A stretch of DNA of 64,000 bases. Source: Thermoflexus sp042408815. GTDB taxonomy: Bacteria > Chloroflexota > Anaerolineae > Thermoflexales > Thermoflexaceae. The position numbers and the translations under genes are program-made. The notes under the pieces are model-generated. The model saw nothing but the letters and a program-made list of their open reading frames with translations. It was not told where the DNA came from and did not search any database. Of this stretch, positions 33,874 to 42,968 are shown one piece after another (the first letter of the stretch is position 1; every line of letters begins with the position of its first letter). The DNA is taken from contig NZ_JBHOQR010000026.1 of the NCBI RefSeq assembly GCF_042408815.1, forward strand, positions 1-64,000, read 5' to 3'.

Positions 33874-34959
33874 TCAATACCGCAACAGGGCGGCTGTCCC
33901 CAATTCCTGGAGCCGGGGGTGGCCTTCAATGATCTCCACCTGGCCGCCGTTCTCCAGCACGGTGGCGATCATCCAGTCCACGGCGTCGGGCAAGGTTTCG
34001 AAGGCCGCGCCGCAGAACGGACAGGCCGTGCGAGGCGCGGTGGTCAGAAACCCGCAGCCGGCGCACCGGTAGGCGGGAGCATGGAAGCCGTCTGCCACCA
34101 GCAGCACTTGCACCTGCCCTTCTGCTGCGGCCCGCAGGGTATCCTCCAGATTGATCACGCCGTTGCCGCCTTTGGCTGCTGCCGTGATCGCCGCGTCCAC
34201 CTGTGCGAACTCCCGGCGGCGCTCGACCTGCTGGAGGATCCGCAGGGCAGCCTCCAGAATCTCCCCCTCATCCGAGGTGCGATCCCCGGGGATCGTCCCC
34301 GCGATCCGCTCGCCCCAGGGGCGAGGGAGGAGCTCCTGGAACTCGACAACGGTGGGGTCGGCGCCGCCGAGGAGCAGGTAGCGAGGTTGATGACGTTCGC
34401 AGAAGCTCACCGTCAGCTCGGCGGCCTCTTTCAGATTGCGGTAGGCGACTTCATCTTCGTGACGCTGAAGTTTCTCAGCGCCCCATCCCCCCTGTTTGTG
34501 GCGCTTGATCGGCTCCCCGCGCAGTTCCAGCGTCTCCTGCAGCTCCCCCATCTGGTAAAACAGCAGGCGGACACGGGTCTTATCAACCAGCGCGACCAGG
34601 AAGCGCCCGTAGGCATCCCATAGCTTGGCCAACGGGAACACATAAGGCTTCCGGCCAGCGAAGACGAGGTTCGGGGTGGGCACGGCCAATGAGAACACCC
34701 GCCAAAGCCCCAGGCTATGGGAGGAGAAGATGGCCAGTCCCCGCCCGGATCCATCATATTCCAGCTCCACGAAACGCTGGACGGCCTCGCGATCCGCCCG
34801 GGGGACCTGATCTTCCACACGCTCCAACAGATGGCGCAGATTCAACCGGTAATGATCCTTGGTTTGACGGCGGGGATCCACATCAAGATAAAGGCTGAGG
34901 ATGGGGGCCTGAGGGCTTTCCAGCGCGGCCAACTCCCGCAGATCCCACTCGCTCAGCAT
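33874..34959 (-). CDS. aeRF1-like (baeRF/VLRF1-type) protein with zinc ribbon
   Basis: A 361-aa bacterial homologue of archaeal/eukaryotic release factor 1 (Vms1/VLRF1-like). The N-terminal domain shows ILSLYLDVDPRRQ and RGLAIFSS. In place of the GGQ loop is KQGGWGAEKLQRHEDEV, as in many bacterial members. The central domain follows (RYLLLGGADPTVVEFQELLP, TSDEGEILEAALRIL), then a C-terminal Cys4 zinc ribbon (CAGC and CPFC). Related proteins are suspected in ribosome rescue, unproven here. ATG 34959 follows GGGAGG by five bases. Confidence 0.82.
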   Translation of the reverse strand: MLSEWDLRELAALESPQAPILSLYLDVDPRRQTKDHYRLNLRHLLERVEDQVPRADREAVQRFVELEYDGSGRGLAIFSSHSLGLWRVFSLAVPTPNLVFAGRKPYVFPLAKLWDAYGRFLVALVDKTRVRLLFYQMGELQETLELRGEPIKRHKQGGWGAEKLQRHEDEVAYRNLKEAAELTVSFCERHQPRYLLLGGADPTVVEFQELLPRPWGERIAGTIPGDRTSDEGEILEAALRILQQVERRREFAQVDAAITAAAKGGNGVINLEDTLRAAAEGQVQVLLVADGFHAPAYRCAGCGFLTTAPRTACPFCGAAFETLPDAVDWMIATVLENGGQVEIIEGHPRLQELGTAALLRY

Positions 34960-35107
34960 GAGCACCTCCCAAGCGGTATTCTCCCTGCGACCCAGCAGGC
35001 CACGGGGAAAGCAGGGCGCGATCTCGCCCCATCCACGAAATTCTTTGACCGGATCCGGGAGGCGGGATGGCCCCGGAAGTCCCCAAGGAGATCCAGCCGT
35101 TCCTCTT

Positions 35108-35824
35108 CTATTTTAACCTTTCCACCAGCTGTCGGAACCGTAGCGCATCCTCCCACATGGACACGTTATTGAACAGCACGAAGACCTCGTGGAATCCCTG
35201 ACATCGGTTCCAGAGCTCCTCCAGATCGGCATCCGTGTAACGGTAGGCATATCCGGTCCGCCCGTGGAGGCGAAAATAGGCGATCTCGTGGGTGACAGGA
35301 GGACGGGCGAAGGGATCCACGGCGTGGATCAATCCGTAGCGCTCGCAGATCCGCTGGATCACCGGGTCCGGCCAATCCCCCCGGGGTTCCCAGGCGATCC
35401 GAAAGGGAACCTCTCCCATGCCCTCCAGAAACGCTTCGAGATTTCGGAGATGTTCCGGGGTGGGCGTGAAGGAGGGCGGGCACTGGAGCACCACCACCGT
35501 CGCCATTAGGGCCTTTGCGGCCTCGACCGTGGCGGCCCATCCCCGCTTCACCACCGGGGTCGCCTGGAACCAGCCGGCCATCGGGCGCTCTTGCGGAGCC
35601 AGGGGACGTCGGAGCCGACGATAGGTGGGGCTGCTGGCCGGGTGGGTGATGAGCTGCCAGGCCTTCATCGTGAAGATGAAAGCGCGGCCTGCTTCCTCTC
35701 GCCAGCGTCGGAGGGTCTTCGGCTGCGGGGGGTCGTAAAAGGTCTGCTGGACCTCCACCACTGGAAAGGTCTGGAAGTAAATGGACCGCGCTTTCGGGAA
35801 TCCACAGCAGCCGATATGCCACAT
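35108..35824 (-). CDS. DUF72 (YecE-like) TIM-barrel protein
   Basis: A 238-aa member of DUF72. It opens HIGCCGFPKARSIYFQTFPVVEVQQTFY and contains FIFTMKAWQLITHP, VVVLQCPPSFTPT, FRIAWEPRGDWP, FRLHGRTGYAYRYTDADLEEL and VFVLFNNVSMWEDALRF, the conserved segments of the family. The biochemical role is unknown in general. It is upstream of the aeRF1-like gene on the same strand with a gap of about 150 bases. Confidence 0.9.
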   Translation of the reverse strand: MWHIGCCGFPKARSIYFQTFPVVEVQQTFYDPPQPKTLRRWREEAGRAFIFTMKAWQLITHPASSPTYRRLRRPLAPQERPMAGWFQATPVVKRGWAATVEAAKALMATVVVLQCPPSFTPTPEHLRNLEAFLEGMGEVPFRIAWEPRGDWPDPVIQRICERYGLIHAVDPFARPPVTHEIAYFRLHGRTGYAYRYTDADLEELWNRCQGFHEVFVLFNNVSMWEDALRFRQLVERLK

Positions 35825-35937
35825 CCCGGTGTCTGTTCTATCTGAAGGGACTACGCCGCTGGCCTCCTCCCGTGGAGGTTGAGGGCCACGGACGGGTCTG
35901 GCCCCAAAGCTCCTGGGAAAGCCGGCCGCGACGTGCC

Positions 35938-36999
35938 TTACGGCGAATCTTGCGAATCTTCCGCGCGCATCACCCGGCCACCGGCGGCCCGGACCAGCCG
36001 ATCCCGGATGGCCAGGCCCAGTCCCTGGGTTCCGAAATCCCGCGCGAGGATCAGATCTAGCCCCCGGGCATCCAAATCCCGTATGGCGGGATACAGCCGC
36101 CGGGCGATCCCTGCCAGATCCCGCTCCGATCCCAGCACCGCGATCTCCACGGGCAGGTCCGCCACTGCTGGCCCATCCTCCTCCGCGATCAGCAAACCCA
36201 CCCGATAGCCCTCTTGAAGATACCGGGTGGCCAGCTCCCGGAGGCGCAGGCGGATCCAGTTCCCCGGCCCGATCAGAACTACCATCTCCGCCCGGGGCGC
36301 ATAATGTTTAGGAAGCATCCCGGGGGCCGGCGCCGGGCCGGCCACTGAGCGATCGAACACCGCCACCGGCCCGAGGGTTTCCTCCAGGTCCTCTCGGGGA
36401 AGCCCTCCCGGCCGCAGGATGGTGGGAACGGGTCGGGTGAGATCGACGACCGTGGATTCCACCCCGATGGGAGCAGGCCCGGCATCCAGGATCATGTGGA
36501 TCCGCCCTTCCAGATCCTCAAGCACATGCTGGGCGGTGGTCGGGCTGGTGTGGCCGAACCGGTTGGCGCTGGGCGCGGCAATGGGCACTTCCGCGGCGCG
36601 GATCAGGGCCAGGGCGACCGGATGGGCTGGCATCCGGATCGCCACGGTCGGCAGCCCCGCGGTGGCGAGATCGGGAACCGTGGGTCGCTTCGGCAGGACC
36701 ATCGTCAGGGGGCCCGGCCAGAAGCGCCGGGCCAGGGTCCATGCCGCCGGGGGGATTTCCCGCGCCAGCAGGGGCAATGCCTCCAGATCGGCGATGTGCA
36801 GGATCACCGGGTCCGTGGCGGGCCGTCCTTTTGCCTCAAACAGACGCGCCAGGGCGATCGGGTCCAGGCCGTTTGCGCCCAGCCCGTAGACGGTCTCGGT
36901 GGGAAAAGCCACCAGCCCCCCCCGCCGCAGGATCTCCGCCGCCCGGGCGATGACCTCTGGATCGGGATGCTGGGGATCCACGGGAACAACCTGGGTCAT
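35938..36999 (-). CDS. L-threonylcarbamoyladenylate synthase (Sua5 type)
   Basis: Makes threonylcarbamoyl-AMP from Thr, bicarbonate and ATP, the first step of t6A tRNA modification. The 353-aa protein has the YrdC domain (RRGGLVAFPTETVYGLGAN, KGRPATDPVILHI, RRFWPGPLTMVLP, APSANRFGHTSPT, VESTVVDL), the linker HYAPRAEMVVL and a C-terminal Sua5 domain. This is the long form. A further upstream frame extension has no family match; ATG 36999 has GAAGGG five bases upstream. Confidence 0.93.
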   Translation of the reverse strand: MTQVVPVDPQHPDPEVIARAAEILRRGGLVAFPTETVYGLGANGLDPIALARLFEAKGRPATDPVILHIADLEALPLLAREIPPAAWTLARRFWPGPLTMVLPKRPTVPDLATAGLPTVAIRMPAHPVALALIRAAEVPIAAPSANRFGHTSPTTAQHVLEDLEGRIHMILDAGPAPIGVESTVVDLTRPVPTILRPGGLPREDLEETLGPVAVFDRSVAGPAPAPGMLPKHYAPRAEMVVLIGPGNWIRLRLRELATRYLQEGYRVGLLIAEEDGPAVADLPVEIAVLGSERDLAGIARRLYPAIRDLDARGLDLILARDFGTQGLGLAIRDRLVRAAGGRVMRAEDSQDSP

Positions 37000-37129
37000 G
37001 GAAACCCTTCGCCTCCGGCCCTGATTGGAGACCCGCCGTGCAGGCCCTATCCGGTTTGAAGTTTGAAGGAGATGGGAAGGAAGCGCAAAATGAAGCGTGG
37101 CGGGCACCTCACCTGGGAGCGAGGGATCC

Positions 37130-38242
37130 ATGCGCATCCGCGCTGTGACGGTTTTCGTTGCGTGGGACCCGCAGGAGCTGGCGCGGGCGGGAGCCCTGGC
37201 GCAGGCTGCGCGCGAGGCCCTCACCCGCGCCGGTTACGAAGTCCAGACGATGCGCCTGGCGTTGCCGCCCCTGGAGGATTCCATGAAAGCGGCGGATTTC
37301 CTCCGCCAGGCCCGGGAGTGGGAGGCGATGGCGCGGGAGGCCGGGTTCGATTACCTGAGCCTGGGCCCCCTGGGATCGCTGGCGTCGGAGATCCCTCGAC
37401 TGTTCGCCGAGACGGAGCGGACCTTCGCCGCCATCCGGCTGGCGGATCGCGATGCCGTATGGGTGGCGGCGCGGATCATTCGCGAGAACGCCGCGGTAGC
37501 TCCCGATGGGTTCGCCAACCTCCGGTTCGCCGCGCTGGCGGGCGTCCCTCCCCTGTGTCCGTTCTTCCCGGCGGCTTATCACGACGGCGGGCCGTTGGCC
37601 ATTGCCCTGGCGACCGAGGCGGCGGATCTGGCCGTGGAAACCGCCCGCGCCGCCCGGGATCCGGGGGCGGCCCAGGCCATGCTGCAGGCTCAGGTGGAAG
37701 CGAGCGGCCGCTATCTGGCCCATCTCCTCCGCTCCGTTGCCTCCGCTTTCTCCGCCCGCTTCGCGGGGATCGATTTCTCCCTGGCCCCTTTTCCGGAGCC
37801 GGAGCGCAGCATCGGGGCTGCTATCGAGCTCCTCAGCGGGGTTCCTTTCGGCGAAAGTGGAACCCTGACCGCTGTGGCCGGGTTGGCGGCAGCGCTGCAG
37901 GGGGCGGATTTCCCACGGATCGGTTTCTGTGGAATCATGCTACCGGTTCTCGAGGATGTGATCCTGGCCCGGCGGGCGGCGGAGCAGCGTTTCCGGCTGG
38001 AGGATCTGCTGCTTTATTCCGCGGTATGCGGGACCGGACTGGATACCCTTCCCTTACCTGGATCCGTTCCGGAGGAGAAGTTGGCGCGAGTGTTGGAAGA
38101 CCTGCGTGCGCTCAGCGTTCGTTTGGGTAAGCCCCTGACCGCTCGACTGATGCCCATCCCGGGCCGGGAGCCAGGGGATCCCGTCCGCTTCGATTTCGCC
38201 TATCTCGCGCCCTCGGCGGTGATGCGGATTGAATCGACATGA
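37130..38242 (+). CDS. DUF711-family protein
   Basis: A 370-aa protein resembling the DUF711/PFL family, which is distantly related to glycyl-radical or ribonucleotide-reductase folds. Key segments are MRIRAVTVFV, FDYLSLGPLG, FAALAGVPPLCPFFPAAYHDG, FAGIDFSLAPFPEPERSIGAAIE, GFCGIMLPVLEDVILARRA, DLLLYSAVCGTGLDTLPLPG and a C-terminal GDPVRFDFAYLAPSAVM. ATG 37130 matches the family start. The activity is not known. It is followed 17 bases later by the radical-SAM gene, probably in one transcript. Confidence 0.8.
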   Translation: MRIRAVTVFVAWDPQELARAGALAQAAREALTRAGYEVQTMRLALPPLEDSMKAADFLRQAREWEAMAREAGFDYLSLGPLGSLASEIPRLFAETERTFAAIRLADRDAVWVAARIIRENAAVAPDGFANLRFAALAGVPPLCPFFPAAYHDGGPLAIALATEAADLAVETARAARDPGAAQAMLQAQVEASGRYLAHLLRSVASAFSARFAGIDFSLAPFPEPERSIGAAIELLSGVPFGESGTLTAVAGLAAALQGADFPRIGFCGIMLPVLEDVILARRAAEQRFRLEDLLLYSAVCGTGLDTLPLPGSVPEEKLARVLEDLRALSVRLGKPLTARLMPIPGREPGDPVRFDFAYLAPSAVMRIEST

Positions 38243-38259
38243 CGAGGAACGGCAGCTGA

Positions 38260-39693
38260 ATGTCTTCTGCCCTCTTTGTCCCACCGGAGTTCTGCATTCC
38301 GGACCGGCCGCGGGTGCAGGAGCTGGCCGGCCGCATCGTTCACGTGGACCCTGACAGCTGGGGCGCTCGCGTCGGGATCCAAGCGGGGGATCTTTTGCTG
38401 CGTGTCAACGGGCGCCCCGTGGAAGATGTGATCGATGTTCACTTCTATGCCGCTGAGGATTTCGTCGCCGTCGAGATCCTGCGGGATGGGAGGCGACATG
38501 TCCTCAGTGGGCCCCGGGCGGAGGGAGAGCCTCTGGGGCTAACCTTCGCGCATCCGACCTTTGACATCGACATCCGACGGTGCAACAACCTCTGCACCTT
38601 CTGTTTCGTGCTCCAGACGCCGAAGGGCATGCGCCGCACCCTTTACATCAAGGACGATGATTATCGCTACTCCTTCCTGTATGGGCACTTCGTCACTCTC
38701 ACCAATCTCACGGCCCGCGACTGGCAGCGCATCGTGGAGCAGCGCTTATCCCCCCTTTACATCTCCGTCCATGCCACGGATCCAGAGGTCCGGCGGCGGG
38801 TGTTACGGAATCCCCGCGCCCCCGACATTATGGCCCAGCTACGCTGGCTGGCGGATCACGGCATCGAAATGCACACCCAGATCGTGGTCACGCCGGGCCT
38901 GAATGATGGGGAGCATCTGGAGCGCAGCGTGTTCGATTTGGCGACCCTCTGGCCTCAGGTGCGCTCTGTTAGCGTGGTCCCTGTGGGGGTGACCCGCTTC
39001 CAGCGTTACGGTGTGCGCCCCCATACGGTGGAGGAAGCCCGTCGGGTGCTGCGCGCGGTGCATGCCTGGCAGCGGATCTTCCGCCGCCACCTAAGGGTTC
39101 GCTTCGTCTACGCCACCGACGAATGGTATCTCCTCACCGGGCGGCCGGTTCCCTCGAAGGCGGCTTACGATGGGCTCCGGCTTCAGGAGAACGGCCTGGG
39201 GATGGTGCGGGATTTCCTGGAGGACTACCGGCGGGTGAAACGGATCCTGCGCCGGCGGAAGATCGAGGGTCTTGCCGGACGTCGGGCGACCCTGGCGACC
39301 GGCACCCTGTTTGCGCCGGTTCTGGCCCGGGCCGCCAGGGATTTCAGCGCCCGCACCGGGGCGGCTCTGGAAGTGATCCCGATTGTGAACACGCGGTTAG
39401 GGGAAACGATCACCGTGGCGGGCCTGCTGATGGCGGAGGACGTCATCGCCCAGCTCGCCGCCCGGCCGATCGGGGATCTGGTGATCCTGCCCCGTATCAT
39501 GTTCGATCATCCAGCAGGGGTCTCCCTGGATGATCGCACGCCCCTGGATATTGCTCGCGCGCTTGGCCGCCCGATCGCCTTGGCAGATACCATGGGTGAC
39601 GTCCTGGAGGCCCTGGAAGGGCGTGCCCGTCGTGTCTTCCACCCTGATCCGGAGGGCATTCCCGTGCCAGCCGGGCCGGCACGATCCCGGTAG
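38260..39693 (+). CDS. DUF512 radical-SAM protein with PDZ-like N-terminus
   Basis: A 477-aa protein. Residues 20-90 form a PDZ-like domain (AGRIVHVDPDSWGARVGIQAGDLLLRVNG). A radical-SAM region follows with the cluster motif CNNLCTFC (C-x3-C-x2-C) and ISVHATDPEVRRRVLRN. The DUF512 domain (TRFQRYGVRPHTVEEARRVL, FVYATDEWYLLTGRPVP) and a C-terminal half ending GDLVILPRIMFDH complete it. The architecture is conserved in many bacteria, but function is unproven. ATG 38260 is 17 bases after the DUF711 gene. Confidence 0.9.
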   Translation: MSSALFVPPEFCIPDRPRVQELAGRIVHVDPDSWGARVGIQAGDLLLRVNGRPVEDVIDVHFYAAEDFVAVEILRDGRRHVLSGPRAEGEPLGLTFAHPTFDIDIRRCNNLCTFCFVLQTPKGMRRTLYIKDDDYRYSFLYGHFVTLTNLTARDWQRIVEQRLSPLYISVHATDPEVRRRVLRNPRAPDIMAQLRWLADHGIEMHTQIVVTPGLNDGEHLERSVFDLATLWPQVRSVSVVPVGVTRFQRYGVRPHTVEEARRVLRAVHAWQRIFRRHLRVRFVYATDEWYLLTGRPVPSKAAYDGLRLQENGLGMVRDFLEDYRRVKRILRRRKIEGLAGRRATLATGTLFAPVLARAARDFSARTGAALEVIPIVNTRLGETITVAGLLMAEDVIAQLAARPIGDLVILPRIMFDHPAGVSLDDRTPLDIARALGRPIALADTMGDVLEALEGRARRVFHPDPEGIPVPAGPARSR

Positions 39694-39740
39694 TCTTAGG
39701 AAGGTGGCCTTTGGTGAGGCTGAGATACATTTTCCGGGGA

Positions 39741-41882
39741 TCACCGAACAACCCAGATCCGGCGGAAGCCCACCGACAGAGCGCGCGTATCTCCCGTAGA
39801 TGGGGGCGCCGCGTAGGCGAATCGGAACCGCACCTCGTGCACGCCCCGCCGGATCGTCTCCGCTGGGATCTCCCAGCGGATCCGTCGCTCGCCGCAATCG
39901 AGGAACAGCTCCTCCCCCAACCCTCGCCCATCGAAGAACGCTTCGATCCGCTGGACGGCTCCTGCCTGGCACAGCGGGAACGCCACCACCTCCAGCGTGG
40001 CTGGCCCTCCTCCTCGCTCCGTTAGATACAGCGCCCGCGCTTCCGTCCCCTCGGCCCAGAGCCCCCATGCCTCCGGTCCCGACCATCCGTCGAGCAACAG
40101 GAGGTTGGTGATCTCCGGCTCCCCACGATCCGGGATGCGGAAAATGCAGATCGGATAGTCCCAGGGCGATGGGACCGGCGGCGGATCGAAGCATCTGATG
40201 AGCGGGAAGGGCCAGCCCCACTTCCGCCAGTCCGGTGGAGGATGATGAACCACCAGGAAGCGGAAGCCGTGTCGGCCTAGCCAGTCCGGTCGGTGTTGGA
40301 ACAGCAACCCCCGCCCCCGCTGCAGCGCTTCGATCCAGCGGGGATGGAACGGGGGAAAGCCCGACATCGTTGGACGCCGGTGATATTCTGTGGCCATAAC
40401 GGCCACCCGGGAGAGATGGAGCCCCGGCGTGTAATCGGCGAAGGCGTCGATCACCGCCCCGGGCTCCGGATTCTGTCGCAGCCACTCGAAGGCGGGATGG
40501 GGCGCATAGGGCCACGGGAGGGTAGGGATCGGCCGCATCAGGGCCTCCAGGAGCCAGAGGGCCGCCAGCCCTCGCCGGAGCCCTCGGGAGGCGATCCGTG
40601 ACCAGGCCTCCGCGCCGCCCGTGAACATCCCCAGGGCGGTGAGGGCGATGAACCGCCACACCGTCCCCGCGGCCTCGTAGAACGGCACCACGGCCCATAG
40701 CAGCAGCGAGGGGGTGAGGGCCTGATGGGCCCAGTCCTCGGGCAGGGCAGGCTCCCGGAAGAGCTCCGGCTTCCGGACATGGCCGATCCGCCAGATCGCC
40801 TCATAGACGCCTCGCGCCCCAGGGATCGCCGGGATCGAGAGCGGCGCGTCGGCCCGGAGGACGATCCCGGCGGCCAGCAGCGCCCCCATAGCCGCTGCCC
40901 GCAGCAGCCCATGGCTCTGCAGCCGCCGGCGGGCGAGCCGACTCCACCCCAGGCCGATCAGGCTGCTCCCCGCCGGCAGAAGGCCCAGGGTGAGGATCGG
41001 ACGATCGGGCCGGGGTGAGGGTTCGGGCCCCCACAGATGATACGGGTTCCAGACCAGGATGTCCGCCCACGGATATCCGTTGCCCCGCGCGGTTTCCAGG
41101 GTCTGACCCAGCATCTGATCCTGCTGAATGGCATGGACCCAGAGGCCCAGCCATGGGCCGCCGATGATCACCGCGGTCCCGAGCCCATAAACCAGGAAGC
41201 GCTGGAGATATCCATGTCGCCATGCTTTCCAAGCGTAAATCAAGGCCAGCACCCCGCCCAGGAGCACGAGGTAAGGATTGCCGGCGATCCCCAGCCCCCA
41301 GAGGAGCCCCGCCCGCCTCAGGAGGCGAGGCTTCCATCCGCCCTCCCGGGCGCGCTCCAGGGCCCAGGCCATCAGGGCCAGGCCACCTGCCCCCCACGCG
41401 ACCGGCAGGTGATCCCCGTAGATCCGCATGGCCGCGTGGCTTCCGTGGAACATGGCGTAAGCGATCCCGGCCGCCGTGGCTAGCCAGCGGTCCCGGGCGA
41501 ACCGGTGGGCCAGGCGGAAAGCGCCGAGGAAGGCCAGGGAGTAGGCCAGCCATCCAAACAGGTGGACCGCGAAGGCATCCCCGCCGAGCAACGCCCAGGG
41601 GAGCATCAGGCCGATCAGGAAGGGGCCGTGGTGCAGCTTGGCCACATGCCAACCCTGCGGGGCAAAGGCCAGTGGGTGGAAGAGCGGGGACATGTGCTGC
41701 TCGAAGAGCGCTCGCCGATACCAGGCGAGGGCCCACATCACCTCCAGGGTGTCTTCTCCCGCCGGTGCGCTCCGGAAGAACCCGTGGGCGGGCCAGGCCT
41801 GGTGGAGCCACAGGAACCAGACTCCCAGCGGAATCAACCAGCCGCCGACGCGCTGGATCACGATTCGCCATCGGGGATCCAT
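39741..41882 (-). CDS. large multi-pass membrane protein, GT-C/YfhO-like
   Basis: A 713-aa protein with about ten or more hydrophobic helices in the first 480 residues, then a soluble domain (about 560-713) that looks beta-rich (TLEVVAFPLCQAGAVQRIEAFFDGRGL). The topology, the early acidic PAGEDTLEVMWALAWYR and the loop APQGWHVAKLHHGPF resemble lipid-linked sugar glycosyltransferases (GT-C/YfhO-like), but no family can be fixed. ATG 41882 lacks a ribosome site and an in-frame TTG lies at 41960, so the start is uncertain. Confidence 0.65.
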   Translation of the reverse strand: MDPRWRIVIQRVGGWLIPLGVWFLWLHQAWPAHGFFRSAPAGEDTLEVMWALAWYRRALFEQHMSPLFHPLAFAPQGWHVAKLHHGPFLIGLMLPWALLGGDAFAVHLFGWLAYSLAFLGAFRLAHRFARDRWLATAAGIAYAMFHGSHAAMRIYGDHLPVAWGAGGLALMAWALERAREGGWKPRLLRRAGLLWGLGIAGNPYLVLLGGVLALIYAWKAWRHGYLQRFLVYGLGTAVIIGGPWLGLWVHAIQQDQMLGQTLETARGNGYPWADILVWNPYHLWGPEPSPRPDRPILTLGLLPAGSSLIGLGWSRLARRRLQSHGLLRAAAMGALLAAGIVLRADAPLSIPAIPGARGVYEAIWRIGHVRKPELFREPALPEDWAHQALTPSLLLWAVVPFYEAAGTVWRFIALTALGMFTGGAEAWSRIASRGLRRGLAALWLLEALMRPIPTLPWPYAPHPAFEWLRQNPEPGAVIDAFADYTPGLHLSRVAVMATEYHRRPTMSGFPPFHPRWIEALQRGRGLLFQHRPDWLGRHGFRFLVVHHPPPDWRKWGWPFPLIRCFDPPPVPSPWDYPICIFRIPDRGEPEITNLLLLDGWSGPEAWGLWAEGTEARALYLTERGGGPATLEVVAFPLCQAGAVQRIEAFFDGRGLGEELFLDCGERRIRWEIPAETIRRGVHEVRFRFAYAAPPSTGDTRALSVGFRRIWVVR

Positions 41883-41992
41883 GGGAGGGCACGCTTTGCC
41901 CGTCTGGATGCCTTCATGGTAACACGCCGCGCAGCCGGCCAACGAAGATCCATCCCCCAATTAGACATTCCCACCCCATCGGATTATCATAG

Positions 41993-42009
41993 TTACGGCC
42001 TGGCCATAA
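41993..42009. promoter_or_regulatory. inverted repeat upstream of the metallochaperone genes
   Basis: TTACGGCC (41993-42000) and GGCCATAA (42002-42009) pair at seven of eight positions around one central base. It lies about 40 bases before the HMA reading frame, where a metal-responsive regulator could bind. No regulator gene is adjacent. Confidence 0.35.
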
Positions 42010-42048
42010 TCCCCATCCCCGGGAGAGGGATAAAAGCGAGGGGTTCAT

Positions 42049-42251
42049 ATGCCGGTTCGTCTGAAGCTGGAGGTGCAGGGGATGACCTGTGATGATGGCG
42101 CCCGGCACGGGGAGCGGGCGCCGCGATCCGTGCCGGGGGGGTGCTTTCCGCCCATGTCCCCCACGGGTCCTCCGGGGAAGCGGAAGGCTTGCGGCTGGCG
42201 GCCCGATCTTTCCCGCGGGATGTGGCCCGGCTGAGCTGCTGTGCGGGATAG
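42049..42251 (+). pseudogene. HMA-domain metallochaperone (CopZ/MerP-like), frameshifted and degenerate
   Basis: The frame from ATG 42049 (GAGGGG upstream) reads LKLEVQGMTCDDGARHGERAPRSVPG, clearly an HMA domain. The expected second metal Cys of GMTCxxC is Gly, and two conserved hydrophobic positions are Gly and Pro. At a run of seven G (42135-42141) the frame is lost. One more G, or two fewer, restores VLSAHV..., reading on to LSCCAG and TAG at 42249-42251, nine bases before the next ATG. As written the product runs on as unrelated sequence to 42234. It is either a decayed gene or partly a homopolymer sequencing error. Confidence 0.7.
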
Positions 42252-42260
42252 GAGGATGCG

Positions 42261-42968
42261 ATGGCCGAACCCCCCGATCCGGAGCTTCCGGCCCATCGGT
42301 TAAGGACATGTCTCAAGCCTTACAATGCGGAGGCCCCGATGGCGTATCTCACCACGGTTTCCGGACGGCTGTTGCCGGTGGACCCAACCTATGCAGCCTT
42401 GGCGGCTCGAGATCCCGCGCAGGCGGAGACCATGTGTCCGGTCTGCGGCGGGCGGTTCCCCTTCCGGATCCGGCGCTGGACCCTGGAGCGGATGATCCGG
42501 GGTTGGCACTTCGACAAGATCCGGGATGCGGGCTTTCATTTCTGTGAGACCCCCACATGCCCCATCGTTTACTTCCACAACGGGGAGGGCTTCTACTTCG
42601 CCCTGGAGGATCTCCAGGTTCCGGTGGGGATCAAGCGCCTGGAGGCTCCTATCCCCGTCTGCTATTGTAAGGGCGTGGATGAGCAGACCATCCTCTATGA
42701 GATCGTGGTCAAGCGCTGCTGCGATTCCATCAAGGACATCCAAGCTTACACGAAGGCCCGGACGGGGACGGAGTGCCATATCCGGAATCCCTCGGGGCGC
42801 TGTTGTGGGGACCATGTGCAGGCTGTCCTGCGCAAGGGGCTGGCCATGATAGTGGATCTCCCGCCGGTCCTTCGAGCGGAGGCGGAAGAGGCTGCCGCGG
42901 CGATCCCTACGGACGATTCATGCTGCGCGGTGGGATCGCAGGATCTTTCATCGCACCTCGAACGCTAA
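42261..42968 (+). CDS. CopZ N-terminal-like Fe-S/zinc metallochaperone protein
   Basis: A 235-aa Cys-rich protein. It has CPVCGGRFPF (zinc-type pair), ETPTCPIVYFHNGEG and a bacterioferritin-ferredoxin-like segment CYCKGVDEQTILYEI...RCCDSIKDIQAYTKA...GRCCGDHVQAVL, as in Archaeoglobus CopZ-N ([2Fe-2S] plus Zn). Such proteins accompany copper or mercury handling. The tail ends with a SCC motif. AGGAGG lies five bases before ATG 42261. It directly follows the broken HMA gene; in CopZ these two parts form one protein. Its 3' end overlaps the convergent gene by 21 bases. Confidence 0.85.
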   Translation: MAEPPDPELPAHRLRTCLKPYNAEAPMAYLTTVSGRLLPVDPTYAALAARDPAQAETMCPVCGGRFPFRIRRWTLERMIRGWHFDKIRDAGFHFCETPTCPIVYFHNGEGFYFALEDLQVPVGIKRLEAPIPVCYCKGVDEQTILYEIVVKRCCDSIKDIQAYTKARTGTECHIRNPSGRCCGDHVQAVLRKGLAMIVDLPPVLRAEAEEAAAAIPTDDSCCAVGSQDLSSHLER

